Assembly: GCF_963677035.1 (NCBI RefSeq)
Contig: NZ_OY781472.1
Span: forward strand, 1,860,001 to 1,924,000
DNA from: an uncultured Hyphomonas sp.
GTDB taxonomy: Bacteria; Pseudomonadota; Alphaproteobacteria; Caulobacterales; Hyphomonadaceae
DNA length: 64,000 nucleotides
Direction: 5' to 3'
This document shows positions 7,998 through 14,786 of this stretch, piece after piece. How positions within the stretch are numbered: the stretch's first letter is position 1; each line of letters starts with the position of its first letter. A program made the position numbers and the translations under genes. The notes under the pieces are model-generated. The model saw only the letters and a list, made by a program, of their open reading frames with translations. It was not told where the DNA came from and searched no databases.

Positions 7998-8033
7998 AAA
8001 GCCGGGCGCAGCGAAAGCTGGCCCGGCTTTTTC
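7998..8033. terminator. Bidirectional terminator between acyl-CoA dehydrogenase and DUF2853 genes
   Basis: AAAGCCGGGC (7998-8007) pairs perfectly with GCCCGGCTTT (8021-8030) and is followed by TTTTT on the plus strand and preceded by AAAAGAAA, giving a T-rich tail on the minus strand. It sits between two convergent genes and can end both. Confidence 0.85.
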
Positions 8034-8050
8034 CGTTTCCGGAAGATCGC

Positions 8051-8491
8051 TTACTTCAATGCAGAGCCTTTACGCAGGGCCTTGGCAACGAGGTAGTAGA
8101 CAACCGGACGATGCTTTGCGCGCACCGAGCGGCCGTATTTTGCAATCGCGTCGGCAAGGGCTGCATCAGCCTTGGCTTCGTCAGTGACGCCAAGCTTCTT
8201 CGCAATGAAGGTTTTCTTGATGCGGGCCATTTCGTCTTTTGACGAAGCAGCGACCGTTGCAGAGTCGGATTTGTAGATGGCCGGGCCGCAAGCTTTCACG
8301 GCACCTTCGAGAAGCGCCATGTCCGGACGAGCTTCACCAACCTTCTCTTTGAGGTCGGCGACATACTTCTCCATCAGGACTTCTTTTTTCGACGGCTCTT
8401 TCGCCGGCTTGGTCACTGCCGGAGCCGCTGCCTTCTTCGGAGCTGCTGCCTTCTTCGGCGCCGCAGCTTTCTTCTTGGTAGCTTTTGCCAT
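8051..8491 (-). CDS. DUF2853 family protein with Lys/Ala-rich N-terminal tail
   Basis: A 146-residue protein. Residues 1-37 form a low-complexity basic tail with repeated KKAAAP units (histone H1-like); residues ~38-146 match the DUF2853 family (EKYVADLKEKV, ACGPAIYKSDSATVAASSKDEMARIKKTFIAKKLG and the terminal VVYYLVAKAL). DUF2853 has no assigned function. The tail strongly resembles that of the HU protein encoded at 61008, so a DNA-binding or nucleoid-related role can be suspected but not shown. The ATG has GAGGAG 9 bases upstream. It is monocistronic with its own terminator. Confidence 0.82.
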   Translation of the reverse strand: MAKATKKKAAAPKKAAAPKKAAAPAVTKPAKEPSKKEVLMEKYVADLKEKVGEARPDMALLEGAVKACGPAIYKSDSATVAASSKDEMARIKKTFIAKKLGVTDEAKADAALADAIAKYGRSVRAKHRPVVYYLVAKALRKGSALK

Positions 8492-8857
8492 GGGAGTGTC
8501 TCCTCTATGGGCCCGACGGACGGGCGTGTTTTAAGATTACGCAGCACTGTTCACGAATCAAAACGAAACGCAAAACACCCAAGCCACGATTTCCACAAGG
8601 AAACAACCCTTGGCGATCAGGAATCGCGAAAGGGAGGTAATTTTTATTTAGTTCGTGTTCGGATTTTCGTCAAGTTGGAGAATAATATGTTTCGCAGTTG
8701 AGGGAAAAGATGGCCTGTTCCGTCATGCAGGTCATCGCGCCGGTAATCGGGCAGGCTTTGGCGCAGGGAAAGTAAGCCTGCGCATGAGTCTTCCCCAGAC
8801 GCGCCGACACCGCTAGACTTGCAGTTCAGGGAAATTGTCTGGAGGCGATGCACGCCC
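8492..8857. promoter_or_regulatory. Divergent intergenic region with a candidate promoter
   Basis: This 366-bp gap separates two divergent genes and contains no convincing coding frame or RNA gene. For the leftward gene a weak sigma70-like promoter can be read on the minus strand: TTGATT (8556-8561) and TAATCT (8534-8539) with 16-bp spacing. The stretch 8636-8696 is AT-rich. For the rightward gene, GGAGG lies at 8841-8845, 12 bases before its ATG. No clear operator was found. Confidence 0.35.
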
Positions 8858-10450
8858 ATGTCACGTTATGCCGTTTTGATCATTGTTGCGCTGGCTTTTG
8901 CGGCCGGCGTTTATTTCTGGCCGACAGGTGCCGTAGCGCAGAGCGTTGCCGTTATTGCCGGTCTCCTCACATTGCTGGGAATTTCAGACCTGTTTCAGCG
9001 GCGGCATTCATTGTGGCGCAACTATCCGCTCCTGTCCCGCGTGCGCTGGCTGGGCGAAGAGCTGCGGCCCTTCCTGCGCTCCTACATTGTCGAGAGCGAG
9101 ACAGAAGGGAAGCCGTTCAATCGTGAAGACCGCGCGATGATCTATCGCCGCGCCAAGGACACCACATCTGTTGAGCCTTTTGGCAGCCATCTGGAGATTG
9201 ATCGTCCGCCTTATGAATGGCTCGCCCATTCCATAGGGGCGGTGCATGGCGACGATACCGATCCGCGCGTCACAGTGGGCGCGCCAGGCACGCCGAAGCC
9301 TTATTCAGCCAGCATCTTCAACATTTCTGCGATGAGTTTCGGTGCGCTCGGGGCGCATGCCATCGAGGCGTTGTCTACCGGCGCCAAGGCGGGCGGCTTC
9401 TATCACGACACGGGCGAAGGCTCTGTCTCGCGTTATCACCGCGCCGGCGGCGCGGATCTCGTCTGGGAGCTTGGGTCCGGCTATTTCGGGTGCCGCAACA
9501 AGGATGGCAGTTTCGATCCGGAGCGGTTCAAGGACGTTGCTGCAGACCCGCAGATCAAGATGATCGAGATCAAGCTGAGCCAGGGTGCGAAGCCTGGTCA
9601 TGGCGGCGTGCTGCCCGGTGCAAAAGTTACGGAGGCCATTGCGGAAGCCCGCGGGGTCCAGGTGGGCGAAACCTGTGTCTCGCCGCCCGGTCATTCGGCG
9701 TTCTCGAACCCCATTGAGTTGATGGAGTTCGTTGCGAAGTTGCGGGAGATGTCCGGCGGCAAACCAGTGGGCGCGAAGTTCGCGGTTGGCAATCGCTGGG
9801 AAGTGCTGGCGCTTTGCAAGGCGATGATGAAGACCGGCATCCTGATGGACTTCATGGTTGTTGATGGCGGAGAAGGCGGCACGGGTGCTGCGCCGGCCGA
9901 GTTCCTCGATCATGTTGGCGCGCCTTTGCGGCAGGGCCTGGTTCTGACACGGAACGCGCTTGTCGGTACGGGGCTCAAGGATAAAGTGCGGCTTGCATCT
10001 TCCGGAAAACAGATCAGTGCATTTGCGATTGCCTCTTCCATGGCGCTTGGCGCCGACTGGGTGAACTCCGCGCGTGGTTTCATGTTTTCGCTTGGGTGTA
10101 TCCAGTCGATGAACTGCCACAACAATCGCTGCCCGACCGGTATCGCGACGCAGGACCCATCGCGCCAGTATGGGCTTGATGTGAAAGAAAAGGCGGTGCG
10201 GGTCACGAACTTCCACCACAACACCGTGAAGGCGCTGATGGAAGTGGTCGGTGCGGCCGGGTGCAAGCATCCTCGCGAACTGACACCGCGCCACATCATG
10301 CACCGGGTCACCGAAGATGTCGCGCGCCCTGCGGACGAAGCCTATGACCTGTTGCATCGCGGCGAGCTGCTGGCCGATGCAGACGGGACACATCTTGCAA
10401 GTGAATGGAGGATGGCGCAGGCAGAGAGCTTCAAGCCCAAAGGTGTCTGA
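8858..10450 (+). CDS. FMN-binding glutamate synthase family protein, membrane-anchored
   Basis: A 530-residue protein carrying the FMN/[3Fe-4S] synthase domain of glutamate synthase without the amidotransferase and GltD parts. An N-terminal membrane anchor (residues 5-40, Val/Ala/Leu-rich) precedes the domain. Visible motifs are NISAMSFGALGAHAIEAL, KPGHGGVLPG, VVDGGEGGTGAAPAEFLD (FMN phosphate region) and CIQSMNCHNNRCPTGIATQ, which supplies the three cysteines of the 3Fe-4S cluster. Such stand-alone proteins are widespread, but their electron partner and substrate are not established. I chose the ATG at 8858, after GGAGG; an in-frame TTG at 8819 would add 13 unlikely residues. The next gene starts 5 bp after the stop. 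Confidence 0.88.
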   Translation: MSRYAVLIIVALAFAAGVYFWPTGAVAQSVAVIAGLLTLLGISDLFQRRHSLWRNYPLLSRVRWLGEELRPFLRSYIVESETEGKPFNREDRAMIYRRAKDTTSVEPFGSHLEIDRPPYEWLAHSIGAVHGDDTDPRVTVGAPGTPKPYSASIFNISAMSFGALGAHAIEALSTGAKAGGFYHDTGEGSVSRYHRAGGADLVWELGSGYFGCRNKDGSFDPERFKDVAADPQIKMIEIKLSQGAKPGHGGVLPGAKVTEAIAEARGVQVGETCVSPPGHSAFSNPIELMEFVAKLREMSGGKPVGAKFAVGNRWEVLALCKAMMKTGILMDFMVVDGGEGGTGAAPAEFLDHVGAPLRQGLVLTRNALVGTGLKDKVRLASSGKQISAFAIASSMALGADWVNSARGFMFSLGCIQSMNCHNNRCPTGIATQDPSRQYGLDVKEKAVRVTNFHHNTVKALMEVVGAAGCKHPRELTPRHIMHRVTEDVARPADEAYDLLHRGELLADADGTHLASEWRMAQAESFKPKGV

Positions 10451-10455
10451 CGCCT

Positions 10456-11271
10456 GTGCGCTGGATGGCTCCGGTCTTTGTTGCCGTGCTTGCGGCGGCC
10501 GGAGTCTTCCTGCTTGCCGTGATCACCAAGCAGCCGCGGCATGACCGGGACTGGTATCCGCACCTTTCGCGTCTGCCGCATGTGACCCTGCAGGAGGGTG
10601 TCTTCTCCATCGCGCCCTATGGCGACTGGACGTATACAGAAGAAGGCCCGGACGATCAGGTGTGGAGCGCGGTGCCACCGCACCGTATCAGCGATGTGCG
10701 CCGCGTCTGGTTCGTCATGGAGCCGCATCCCGGCCTGCCGGTGATGGCGCATACATTCGTGATGTTCGAATTCGGGGAAGGGGACCTGGTCGGCCTGACC
10801 ATTGAGGCCCGTAAGGAAACACGCGAAACCTATTCCGCGCTTCGCGGCGCGTTCAACAAGTTCGAGCTGCTTTACTATTGGGCCAGCCCCCGGGACCTGA
10901 TGACCCGCCGCGCGGTGATGATGGACCGGGAACTCTACATGTACCCCTTGCAGCTCAGCCAGGCGGAGGCCGAGGCCTATCTCACCTCGCTGCTGGAGAA
11001 GACGATCTCCATCGAACAGTACCCGCGCTTCTACAACACGCTGACCTCAAACTGCACGAACGAACTCGCCAAGGCTGCGGACATGCCCTGGCACCCGGCC
11101 TTCATCCTGACGGGCGGGGCGGATCGGGCGCTGCACCTGAGGGGGCGGATCGCAGGCGAGGGCGGTTTCGAGGCGGTGCACGCAAAGGCCCGGGGCGATG
11201 CCTGTGTGCGAGAGAATGCTTCCCTGCCTCAGGCGGCCTTCAATGCCGCGCTGGTCGCCTGCGCGGAATGA
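10456..11271 (+). CDS. DUF4105/Lnb N-terminal-like periplasmic membrane-anchored protein
   Basis: A 271-residue protein with one N-terminal transmembrane helix (MAPVFVAVLAAAGVFLLAVI) and a periplasmic domain. The features SDVRRVWFVMEPHP, MAHTFVMFEF, TIEARKE and the FYNTLTSNCTNEL motif with its cysteine match the DUF4105 family, related to the N-terminal domain of Lnb and to papain-like NlpC/P60 folds; the histidine in AHTF and cysteine in NCTN would form the catalytic pair. Substrate unknown. The GTG at 10456 is chosen because AAGGTG lies about 10 bases upstream and it just follows the previous stop, implying coupled translation; an ATG at 10465 is the alternative. Confidence 0.75.
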   Translation: MRWMAPVFVAVLAAAGVFLLAVITKQPRHDRDWYPHLSRLPHVTLQEGVFSIAPYGDWTYTEEGPDDQVWSAVPPHRISDVRRVWFVMEPHPGLPVMAHTFVMFEFGEGDLVGLTIEARKETRETYSALRGAFNKFELLYYWASPRDLMTRRAVMMDRELYMYPLQLSQAEAEAYLTSLLEKTISIEQYPRFYNTLTSNCTNELAKAADMPWHPAFILTGGADRALHLRGRIAGEGGFEAVHAKARGDACVRENASLPQAAFNAALVACAE

Positions 11272-11272
11272 A

Positions 11273-11300
11273 AAAGAGGCGCCCGGAAAGGCGCCTCTTT
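11273..11300 (+). terminator. Rho-independent terminator after the DUF4105 gene
   Basis: AAAGAGGCGCC (11273-11283) pairs with GGCGCCTCTTT (11290-11300) around a CGGAAA loop. It overlaps the end of the gene by two bases at most and precedes an 11-bp tandem repeat. Confidence 0.85.
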
Positions 11301-11304
11301 AGAT

Positions 11305-11326
11305 GGTCTATAGACGGTCTATATAT
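11305..11326. repeat. Two-unit 11-bp tandem repeat in a convergent gap
   Basis: GGTCTATAGAC (11305-11315) is followed directly by GGTCTATATAT (11316-11326). The unit matches the repeats at 48049-48089, which also lie between convergent genes. The first unit includes the palindrome GTCTATAGAC. Confidence 0.6.
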
Positions 11327-11357
11327 TGTGTTCTCGATTGCCTTTTGAGGGCCGCGA

Positions 11358-11846
11358 TCAGCCCTCCGGCGAGGCGTTCGCTTCGGACTGGAGCATGGTG
11401 TAACGCTCAATCCCGATGCGTTCGATCAGGTCGAACTGGGTCTCGATATAGTCGACATGCTCTTCCTCATTGTGGAGGATTTTCCCGAACAGGTCGCGGC
11501 TGACATAGTCCTGAACGGATTCCGAATAGGCCATGGCTTCGCGCAGCAGCGGGATCGCTGCGTTTTCGAGTTTCAGGTCGCATTCGAGGATTTCCTGCAC
11601 GCTTTCACCGATGTGCAGTTTGCCGAGATCCTGCAGATTCGGCAGGCCGCCCAGGAACAGGACGCGCTGGATCAGCCAGTCGGCATGCTCCATTTCCTCG
11701 ATCGATTCCTTGTGCTCCTTCTCGCCGAGCTTCGAGACGCCCCAGTCCTGCAGCATGCGGGCATGCAGGAAATACTGATTAATGGCGGTGAGCTCGTTCT
11801 TCAGCGCCTTGTTCAGGTATTCGATGACCTTCTTGTCGCCTTTCAT
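11358..11846 (-). CDS. bfr: Bacterioferritin
   Basis: A 162-residue iron-storage ferritin that assembles into a 24-mer cage and oxidises Fe(II). All di-iron ferroxidase ligands are present at their usual positions: Glu18, Glu51, His54, Glu94, Glu127 and His130, with Tyr25 nearby, and the haem-ligating methionine is Met52. Length is normal for the family (about 158). The ATG at 11846 is preceded by AAGGAG at suitable spacing; an upstream extension is not conserved. It lies downstream of bfd on the same strand, separated by 163 bp that contain a strong palindrome, so the two may be co-transcribed or have separate promoters. Confidence 0.96.
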   Translation of the reverse strand: MKGDKKVIEYLNKALKNELTAINQYFLHARMLQDWGVSKLGEKEHKESIEEMEHADWLIQRVLFLGGLPNLQDLGKLHIGESVQEILECDLKLENAAIPLLREAMAYSESVQDYVSRDLFGKILHNEEEHVDYIETQFDLIERIGIERYTMLQSEANASPEG

Positions 11847-11950
11847 GGGGGAGCTCCTTCTATGTCTGGACAATGCTTACGTGAATATACGTAGCAGATA
11901 GGGCGATTGCGCCCCGCATGCAAGAAAAATCCAATTAAATCAATTGCATA

Positions 11951-11971
11951 TGAGAGTGCGAAACACTCTCA
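11951..11971. promoter_or_regulatory. 21-bp palindrome between bfd and bfr
   Basis: TGAGAGTG (11951-11958) and CACTCTCA (11964-11971) form a perfect 8-bp inverted repeat with a 5-base loop CGAAA. On the minus strand the arm is followed by a moderately T-rich stretch. It may be a terminator after bfd or an operator of the bfr promoter, about 105 bp before the bfr start. Confidence 0.5.
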
Positions 11972-12009
11972 GACGGTGCCGGAAAATCCAGCAATACCAG
12001 ACGCTTGGC

Positions 12010-12219
12010 CTATTCGGCGGCGATCAGCGACGGAGCGGGGCCGCGATCAATGTCAGTATCTGCGATCAGTTCGCCGATCGAGGGCCGGCATTTGCCGCAC
12101 TGGAAGCGGCAGCCATGATGCGCCTGAACAGCTTTCGGGCTGTCCGCACCGGCCTCTACGGCGGCACGGACGCTCTTGCAGTTCAGGGCATTACAGACGC
12201 AAATGATCATGAGAACCAT
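12010..12219 (-). CDS. bfd: Bacterioferritin-associated ferredoxin
   Basis: A 69-residue [2Fe-2S] protein of the Bfd/Fer2_BFD family, which reduces the bacterioferritin core to release iron. The ligand pattern is visible: CVC at the N-terminus and QCGKC in the second half, plus the helix typical of the family (SVRAAVEAGADSPKAVQAHHGC). The C-terminal extension is short. The start may be the ATG at 12219 or the one at 12210; the latter gives MIICVCN, closer to the usual start, and neither has a clear Shine-Dalgarno. A perfect Fur-type box lies 11 bp upstream of 12219, so expression is likely induced by iron starvation, fitting an iron-release role. Confidence 0.9.
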   Translation of the reverse strand: MVLMIICVCNALNCKSVRAAVEAGADSPKAVQAHHGCRFQCGKCRPSIGELIADTDIDRGPAPSLIAAE

Positions 12220-12229
12220 TTTCAGTCAT

Positions 12230-12244
12230 TGAGAATGATTGTCA
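12230..12244 (-). promoter_or_regulatory. Fur box upstream of bfd
   Basis: The minus strand reads TGACAATCATTCTCA, a full match to the 7-1-7 Fur consensus TGAnAATnATTnTCA. It lies just before the bfd start and overlaps the last codons of the upstream methyltransferase gene, so Fur (or a related iron sensor) can repress bfd in iron-replete cells. Confidence 0.8.
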
Positions 12245-12973
12245 ATACGGTTTTTTCGCGGAGTGATATTCTACGCCGCGCCAGACTGACAGCGACACGC
12301 CGCTGCCGATGTCCAGGATCGTCGTCTCATACGCGTTCGATCCGTCCGAAATGTAATCGACAAAGGGTTTCAGCGTTTTGCGGAAGGAGCGGATATTGTC
12401 GGCAAAGATAACGGCGCCGGGTGCGAGTTTCGGCTCCATCAGTTTCAGCACCGGAATGTAGAGGTCCTTCCAGCCGTCCAGAAACAGGAAGTCGACCGGG
12501 CCTTCCAGCGGGGCAAGGCTTTCCAGCGCGTCGCCTTCGCGGATGTCGGACCAGCGGGACAGGCCGGCGCCATCCAGGTTTTCCAGCGCGGTCCGCACCT
12601 TGTCCGGATCCTTCTCGGTGCCGGTAAAGAAGCCGCCGGTCTCCCGCGCTGCAGCCGCGAGATAAATGGAGGAAATGCCATAAGAGGACCCGAACTCGAC
12701 AATGTTGCGGGCCCCGCGCGACAGCGCCGTCAGGTACATGAAGCGTCCGAATTCCTCCGACACCGGGATGTAGGCTTTCGAAAGATAAGGTTCCGCCGCT
12801 TCGAAGGTTGAGCGTCCGGTGAACTTGCCGGCAATGATGGCGGGCAGGGCGCGCGCAAAGACGCGGGCATCCCGGCCCGACGCGGCATGGTGCAGATGAG
12901 TCAGCGTGTGGGCCACATCAGCGTTGTTCAGGCCGCGGGTCGCGTGTCCGGTTGTCGTGCATTGGGTCGGCAT
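12242..12973 (-). CDS. Class I SAM-dependent O-methyltransferase (family 3-like)
   Basis: A 243-residue methyltransferase of the caffeoyl-CoA/catechol O-methyltransferase type. The SAM-binding motif I is NIVEFGSSYGISSIYLAAA, followed by an acidic GTEKD and the metal/substrate-region motif VDFLFLDGWKDLYIPVLK, with the downstream NIRSF segment. The likely substrate is a small hydroxylated molecule. The ATG at 12973 has AGGAAAG 11 bases upstream; a TTG at 12994 is less likely. The divergent TetR gene and the shared palindrome between them imply that this gene is the regulator's target. Confidence 0.85.
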   Translation of the reverse strand: MPTQCTTTGHATRGLNNADVAHTLTHLHHAASGRDARVFARALPAIIAGKFTGRSTFEAAEPYLSKAYIPVSEEFGRFMYLTALSRGARNIVEFGSSYGISSIYLAAAARETGGFFTGTEKDPDKVRTALENLDGAGLSRWSDIREGDALESLAPLEGPVDFLFLDGWKDLYIPVLKLMEPKLAPGAVIFADNIRSFRKTLKPFVDYISDGSNAYETTILDIGSGVSLSVWRGVEYHSAKKPY

Positions 12974-13013
12974 GGGCTTTTCTTTCCTGTTCAAAACACC
13001 TACCGTCTAAAAT

Positions 13014-13029
13014 ATGAGTAATAGCTCAT
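13014..13029. promoter_or_regulatory. Candidate TetR operator
   Basis: ATGAG (13014-13018) and CTCAT (13025-13029) form a perfect inverted repeat with a 6-bp spacer. It lies in the 76-bp gap between the divergent methyltransferase and TetR genes, where an autoregulatory TetR site is expected. Confidence 0.6.
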
Positions 13030-13049
13030 GTTGAAACTCGCATTCGGCC

Positions 13050-13667
13050 ATGACCCAGAACAGCCTCCCCAAACCCAGAAAATCACCAGTACAGGCCCGG
13101 TCTGCTGCCACGGTGGAAGCGATCCTCGAAGCAGCAGCTCGCATTCTCGAAAGCGAAGGATTCGAGGGCTACACCACCAACGCCATCGCAAAGCGGGCCG
13201 GCGTCTCCATCGGCTCGCTCTATCAGTACTTCCCGAACAAGGATGCGGTGACGGCGGCCCTCGTGATGGCGGATGCCGTCCAGCTGCATGACGATGTCTA
13301 CGCTGCGGCCGAAGTGACAGCAGGCGAGGATTTCCGGGAGCAGCTGAATGCGCTGATCGATGTCGTTGTCGCGCACCAGCTGGACCGGCCGGTGCTGGCC
13401 CGCCTGATCGATGTGGAGGAGCGCAGGCTGGCGGCAGACCCGGCGCTGGGGGCCAAGCATGCGTCTGTGCTGAGGCTTGTCCGCGACTTGCTTGTGGCGC
13501 ACCGGATCGGCCTGCCGTTCGATCTCGACTCCGTCGCCAAAGACCTTTTTGCGATTGTTCACGGCATGTGTGACTTCGCCGGGGACTATGGCGAAACAGA
13601 CCCGGACCAGCTGAAGGCCCGGATCCGCCATGCCATTCTCAGTTATCTTGGGGTTCCAGCCAGCTGA
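13050..13667 (+). CDS. TetR/AcrR family transcriptional regulator
   Basis: A 205-residue one-component repressor. Residues 20-65 form the HTH domain (TVEAILEAAARILESEGFEGYTTNAIAKRAGVSIGSLYQYFPNKDAV), a clear TetR signature; the rest is the variable helical ligand-binding domain. The ligand is not predictable. It is divergent from the O-methyltransferase gene and shares with it the ATGAG-N6-CTCAT palindrome. Its 3' end overlaps by 29 bp the 3' end of the convergent HTH gene. Confidence 0.92.
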   Translation: MTQNSLPKPRKSPVQARSAATVEAILEAAARILESEGFEGYTTNAIAKRAGVSIGSLYQYFPNKDAVTAALVMADAVQLHDDVYAAAEVTAGEDFREQLNALIDVVVAHQLDRPVLARLIDVEERRLAADPALGAKHASVLRLVRDLLVAHRIGLPFDLDSVAKDLFAIVHGMCDFAGDYGETDPDQLKARIRHAILSYLGVPAS

Positions 13668-13866
13668 ACACATCCTCGACGCCGGTGCCGAACACGCGGG
13701 AGATCCGGAACGCGCTTTCGAGGGAAGGGGAGTAGCGGCCCTGCTCGATGGCGATCACGGTCTGGCGGGTCATGCCAATGGCTTCGGCGAGGGCGGCCTG
13801 GCTCATATGTCCGTGTTGCTCGCGCAGCTCGCGGATACGATTCCCAATGGGGGGGCGCTTGGCCAT
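13639..13866 (-). CDS. Small HTH regulator (Cro/C1, YozG-like)
   Basis: A 75-residue stand-alone XRE-type HTH protein. The core reads IRELREQHGHMSQAALAEAIGMTRQTVIAIEQGRYSPSLESAFRIS, as in small regulators that are usually paired with membrane proteins. The ATG at 13866 is two bases after the stop of the upstream membrane-protein gene, so the two are translationally coupled. Three 18-bp repeats upstream of the pair are probable binding sites for this protein. Confidence 0.88.
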   Translation of the reverse strand: MAKRPPIGNRIRELREQHGHMSQAALAEAIGMTRQTVIAIEQGRYSPSLESAFRISRVFGTGVEDVFSWLEPQDN

Positions 13867-13868
13867 GG

Positions 13869-14291
13869 TTAAACGCCCCGCCGGAACAAGAAGATCTGGA
13901 ACGCGTATTCCGCAATCTGGCTGGCCATCAGCGCGCCGAAAACGATGTGGAACAGGAGGTTCCCGTCGTTCTGCCAGCTGAAATGCAAGAGGCCGGCAAC
14001 CGCGCCCACCGCCAGAACATAGCCCGACCAGTGCCCCGCCTTGTCGAGGATCGCCCGTTCGCGCTCGTCGGCGGGCGCTTCGGCATCCTTGCCCGATGCG
14101 CTGGCGATGATGATGTTGACCAGAATGGATGCGAGCACGACCAGCACGACATAGCCGATCACGAAGCCGATGTTCGGCGCGGCCGTCTCGTCCAACGCCT
14201 CCGACAAGCCGATCACGCGCTGGAAATACCAGATCCCGGCCAGGATCAGAACGAGGCCCATGCCCCAGGCGGTTTTCTCTCGGAATGACAT
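13869..14291 (-). CDS. Four-helix membrane protein paired with HTH regulator
   Basis: A 140-residue inner-membrane protein with four predicted helices (roughly residues 10-27, 42-65, 88-105 and 112-133) and a charged cytoplasmic or periplasmic loop containing APADERERAILDKAGHWSG. The ERE-x-D-x-(A/S) loop and the pairing with a small Cro/C1 regulator are typical of the DUF2178-like membrane proteins found next to YozG-type HTH genes. Its function is unknown. The two genes look like a self-regulated module; a membrane-sensing or anti-regulator role is conceivable but not demonstrated. The leader contains the three repeats at 14309-14370. Confidence 0.75.
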   Translation of the reverse strand: MSFREKTAWGMGLVLILAGIWYFQRVIGLSEALDETAAPNIGFVIGYVVLVVLASILVNIIIASASGKDAEAPADERERAILDKAGHWSGYVLAVGAVAGLLHFSWQNDGNLLFHIVFGALMASQIAEYAFQIFLFRRGV

Positions 14292-14308
14292 GATCAGTCC
14301 TTTCGGGT

Positions 14309-14370
14309 GTCAAAAATATCTTACATCTCATGTAGTCAAAGATTTTTTACATGTCAAATATTTCTTACAC
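14309..14370. promoter_or_regulatory. Three 18-bp iterons upstream of the HTH/membrane cassette
   Basis: GTCAAAAATATCTTACAT (14309-14326), GTCAAAGATTTTTTACAT (14335-14352) and GTCAAATATTTCTTACAC (14353-14370) share the consensus GTCAAAnATnTnTTACAY. Units 2 and 3 abut; unit 1 is 26 bp away. They cover the promoter region of the leftward cassette. Confidence 0.75.
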
Positions 14371-14464
14371 GCCTCGACACGTCCGGAGGGCATGCTGGTC
14401 GGTTTTATTTGAGTGGCAGGGGGATCCGTCCTAGGCTGAAGGCCCAGAGAAAAGGGAGGAAAAC

Positions 14465-14698
14465 ATGTCCAACGACGCTGCTGCCAGCACAATGATGATT
14501 GTGTTCGGTGTCGTCTATCTGGCGATCATCGTGTTGTTCATTGTCGGGTACTGGAAGATCTGGAGCAAGGCCGGTTTCAACGGGGCGTGGTCCCTGCTGA
14601 TGCTGGTACCACTGGTCAATCTGATCGCTTTTCTGTATCTGGCCTTTGCTGATTGGCCCATTCACAAACGCCTCCGTGACCCGGATACGTTTAACTAG
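14465..14698 (+). CDS. Small two-helix membrane protein
   Basis: A 77-residue protein with two hydrophobic helices (MMIVFGVVYLAIIVLFIVGYW and AWSLLMLVPLVNLIAFLYLAF) separated by a short KIWSKAGF loop. This resembles small signal-peptidase-I-neighbour or DUF805/DUF5684-type membrane proteins, in which KAG(F/Q) and PxxN occur, but I cannot name a function. AGGGAGGAAA is an excellent Shine-Dalgarno just before the ATG. The gene has its own terminator. Confidence 0.75.
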   Translation: MSNDAAASTMMIVFGVVYLAIIVLFIVGYWKIWSKAGFNGAWSLLMLVPLVNLIAFLYLAFADWPIHKRLRDPDTFN

Positions 14699-14725
14699 AC
14701 CAGACAGCAGATCGCTTTACCGGTA

Positions 14726-14764
14726 GCCGGCGTTCGCAAGACGCGACCGTCGGCTTCCTTTTGT
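14726..14764 (+). terminator. Terminator after the small membrane protein gene
   Basis: GCCGGCG (14726-14732) pairs with CGTCGGC (14748-14754), one G-U pair, and is followed by TTCCTTTTGT. The hairpin separates this gene from lysS. Confidence 0.6.
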
Positions 14765-14786
14765 CCCGTAGGAGACCCTGACCCAA

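Noticed and set aside
14309..14370. CRISPR-like array from the three 18-bp repeats
   Set aside because: Repeats are too short, partly abutting and without regular unique spacers; they fit operator iterons.
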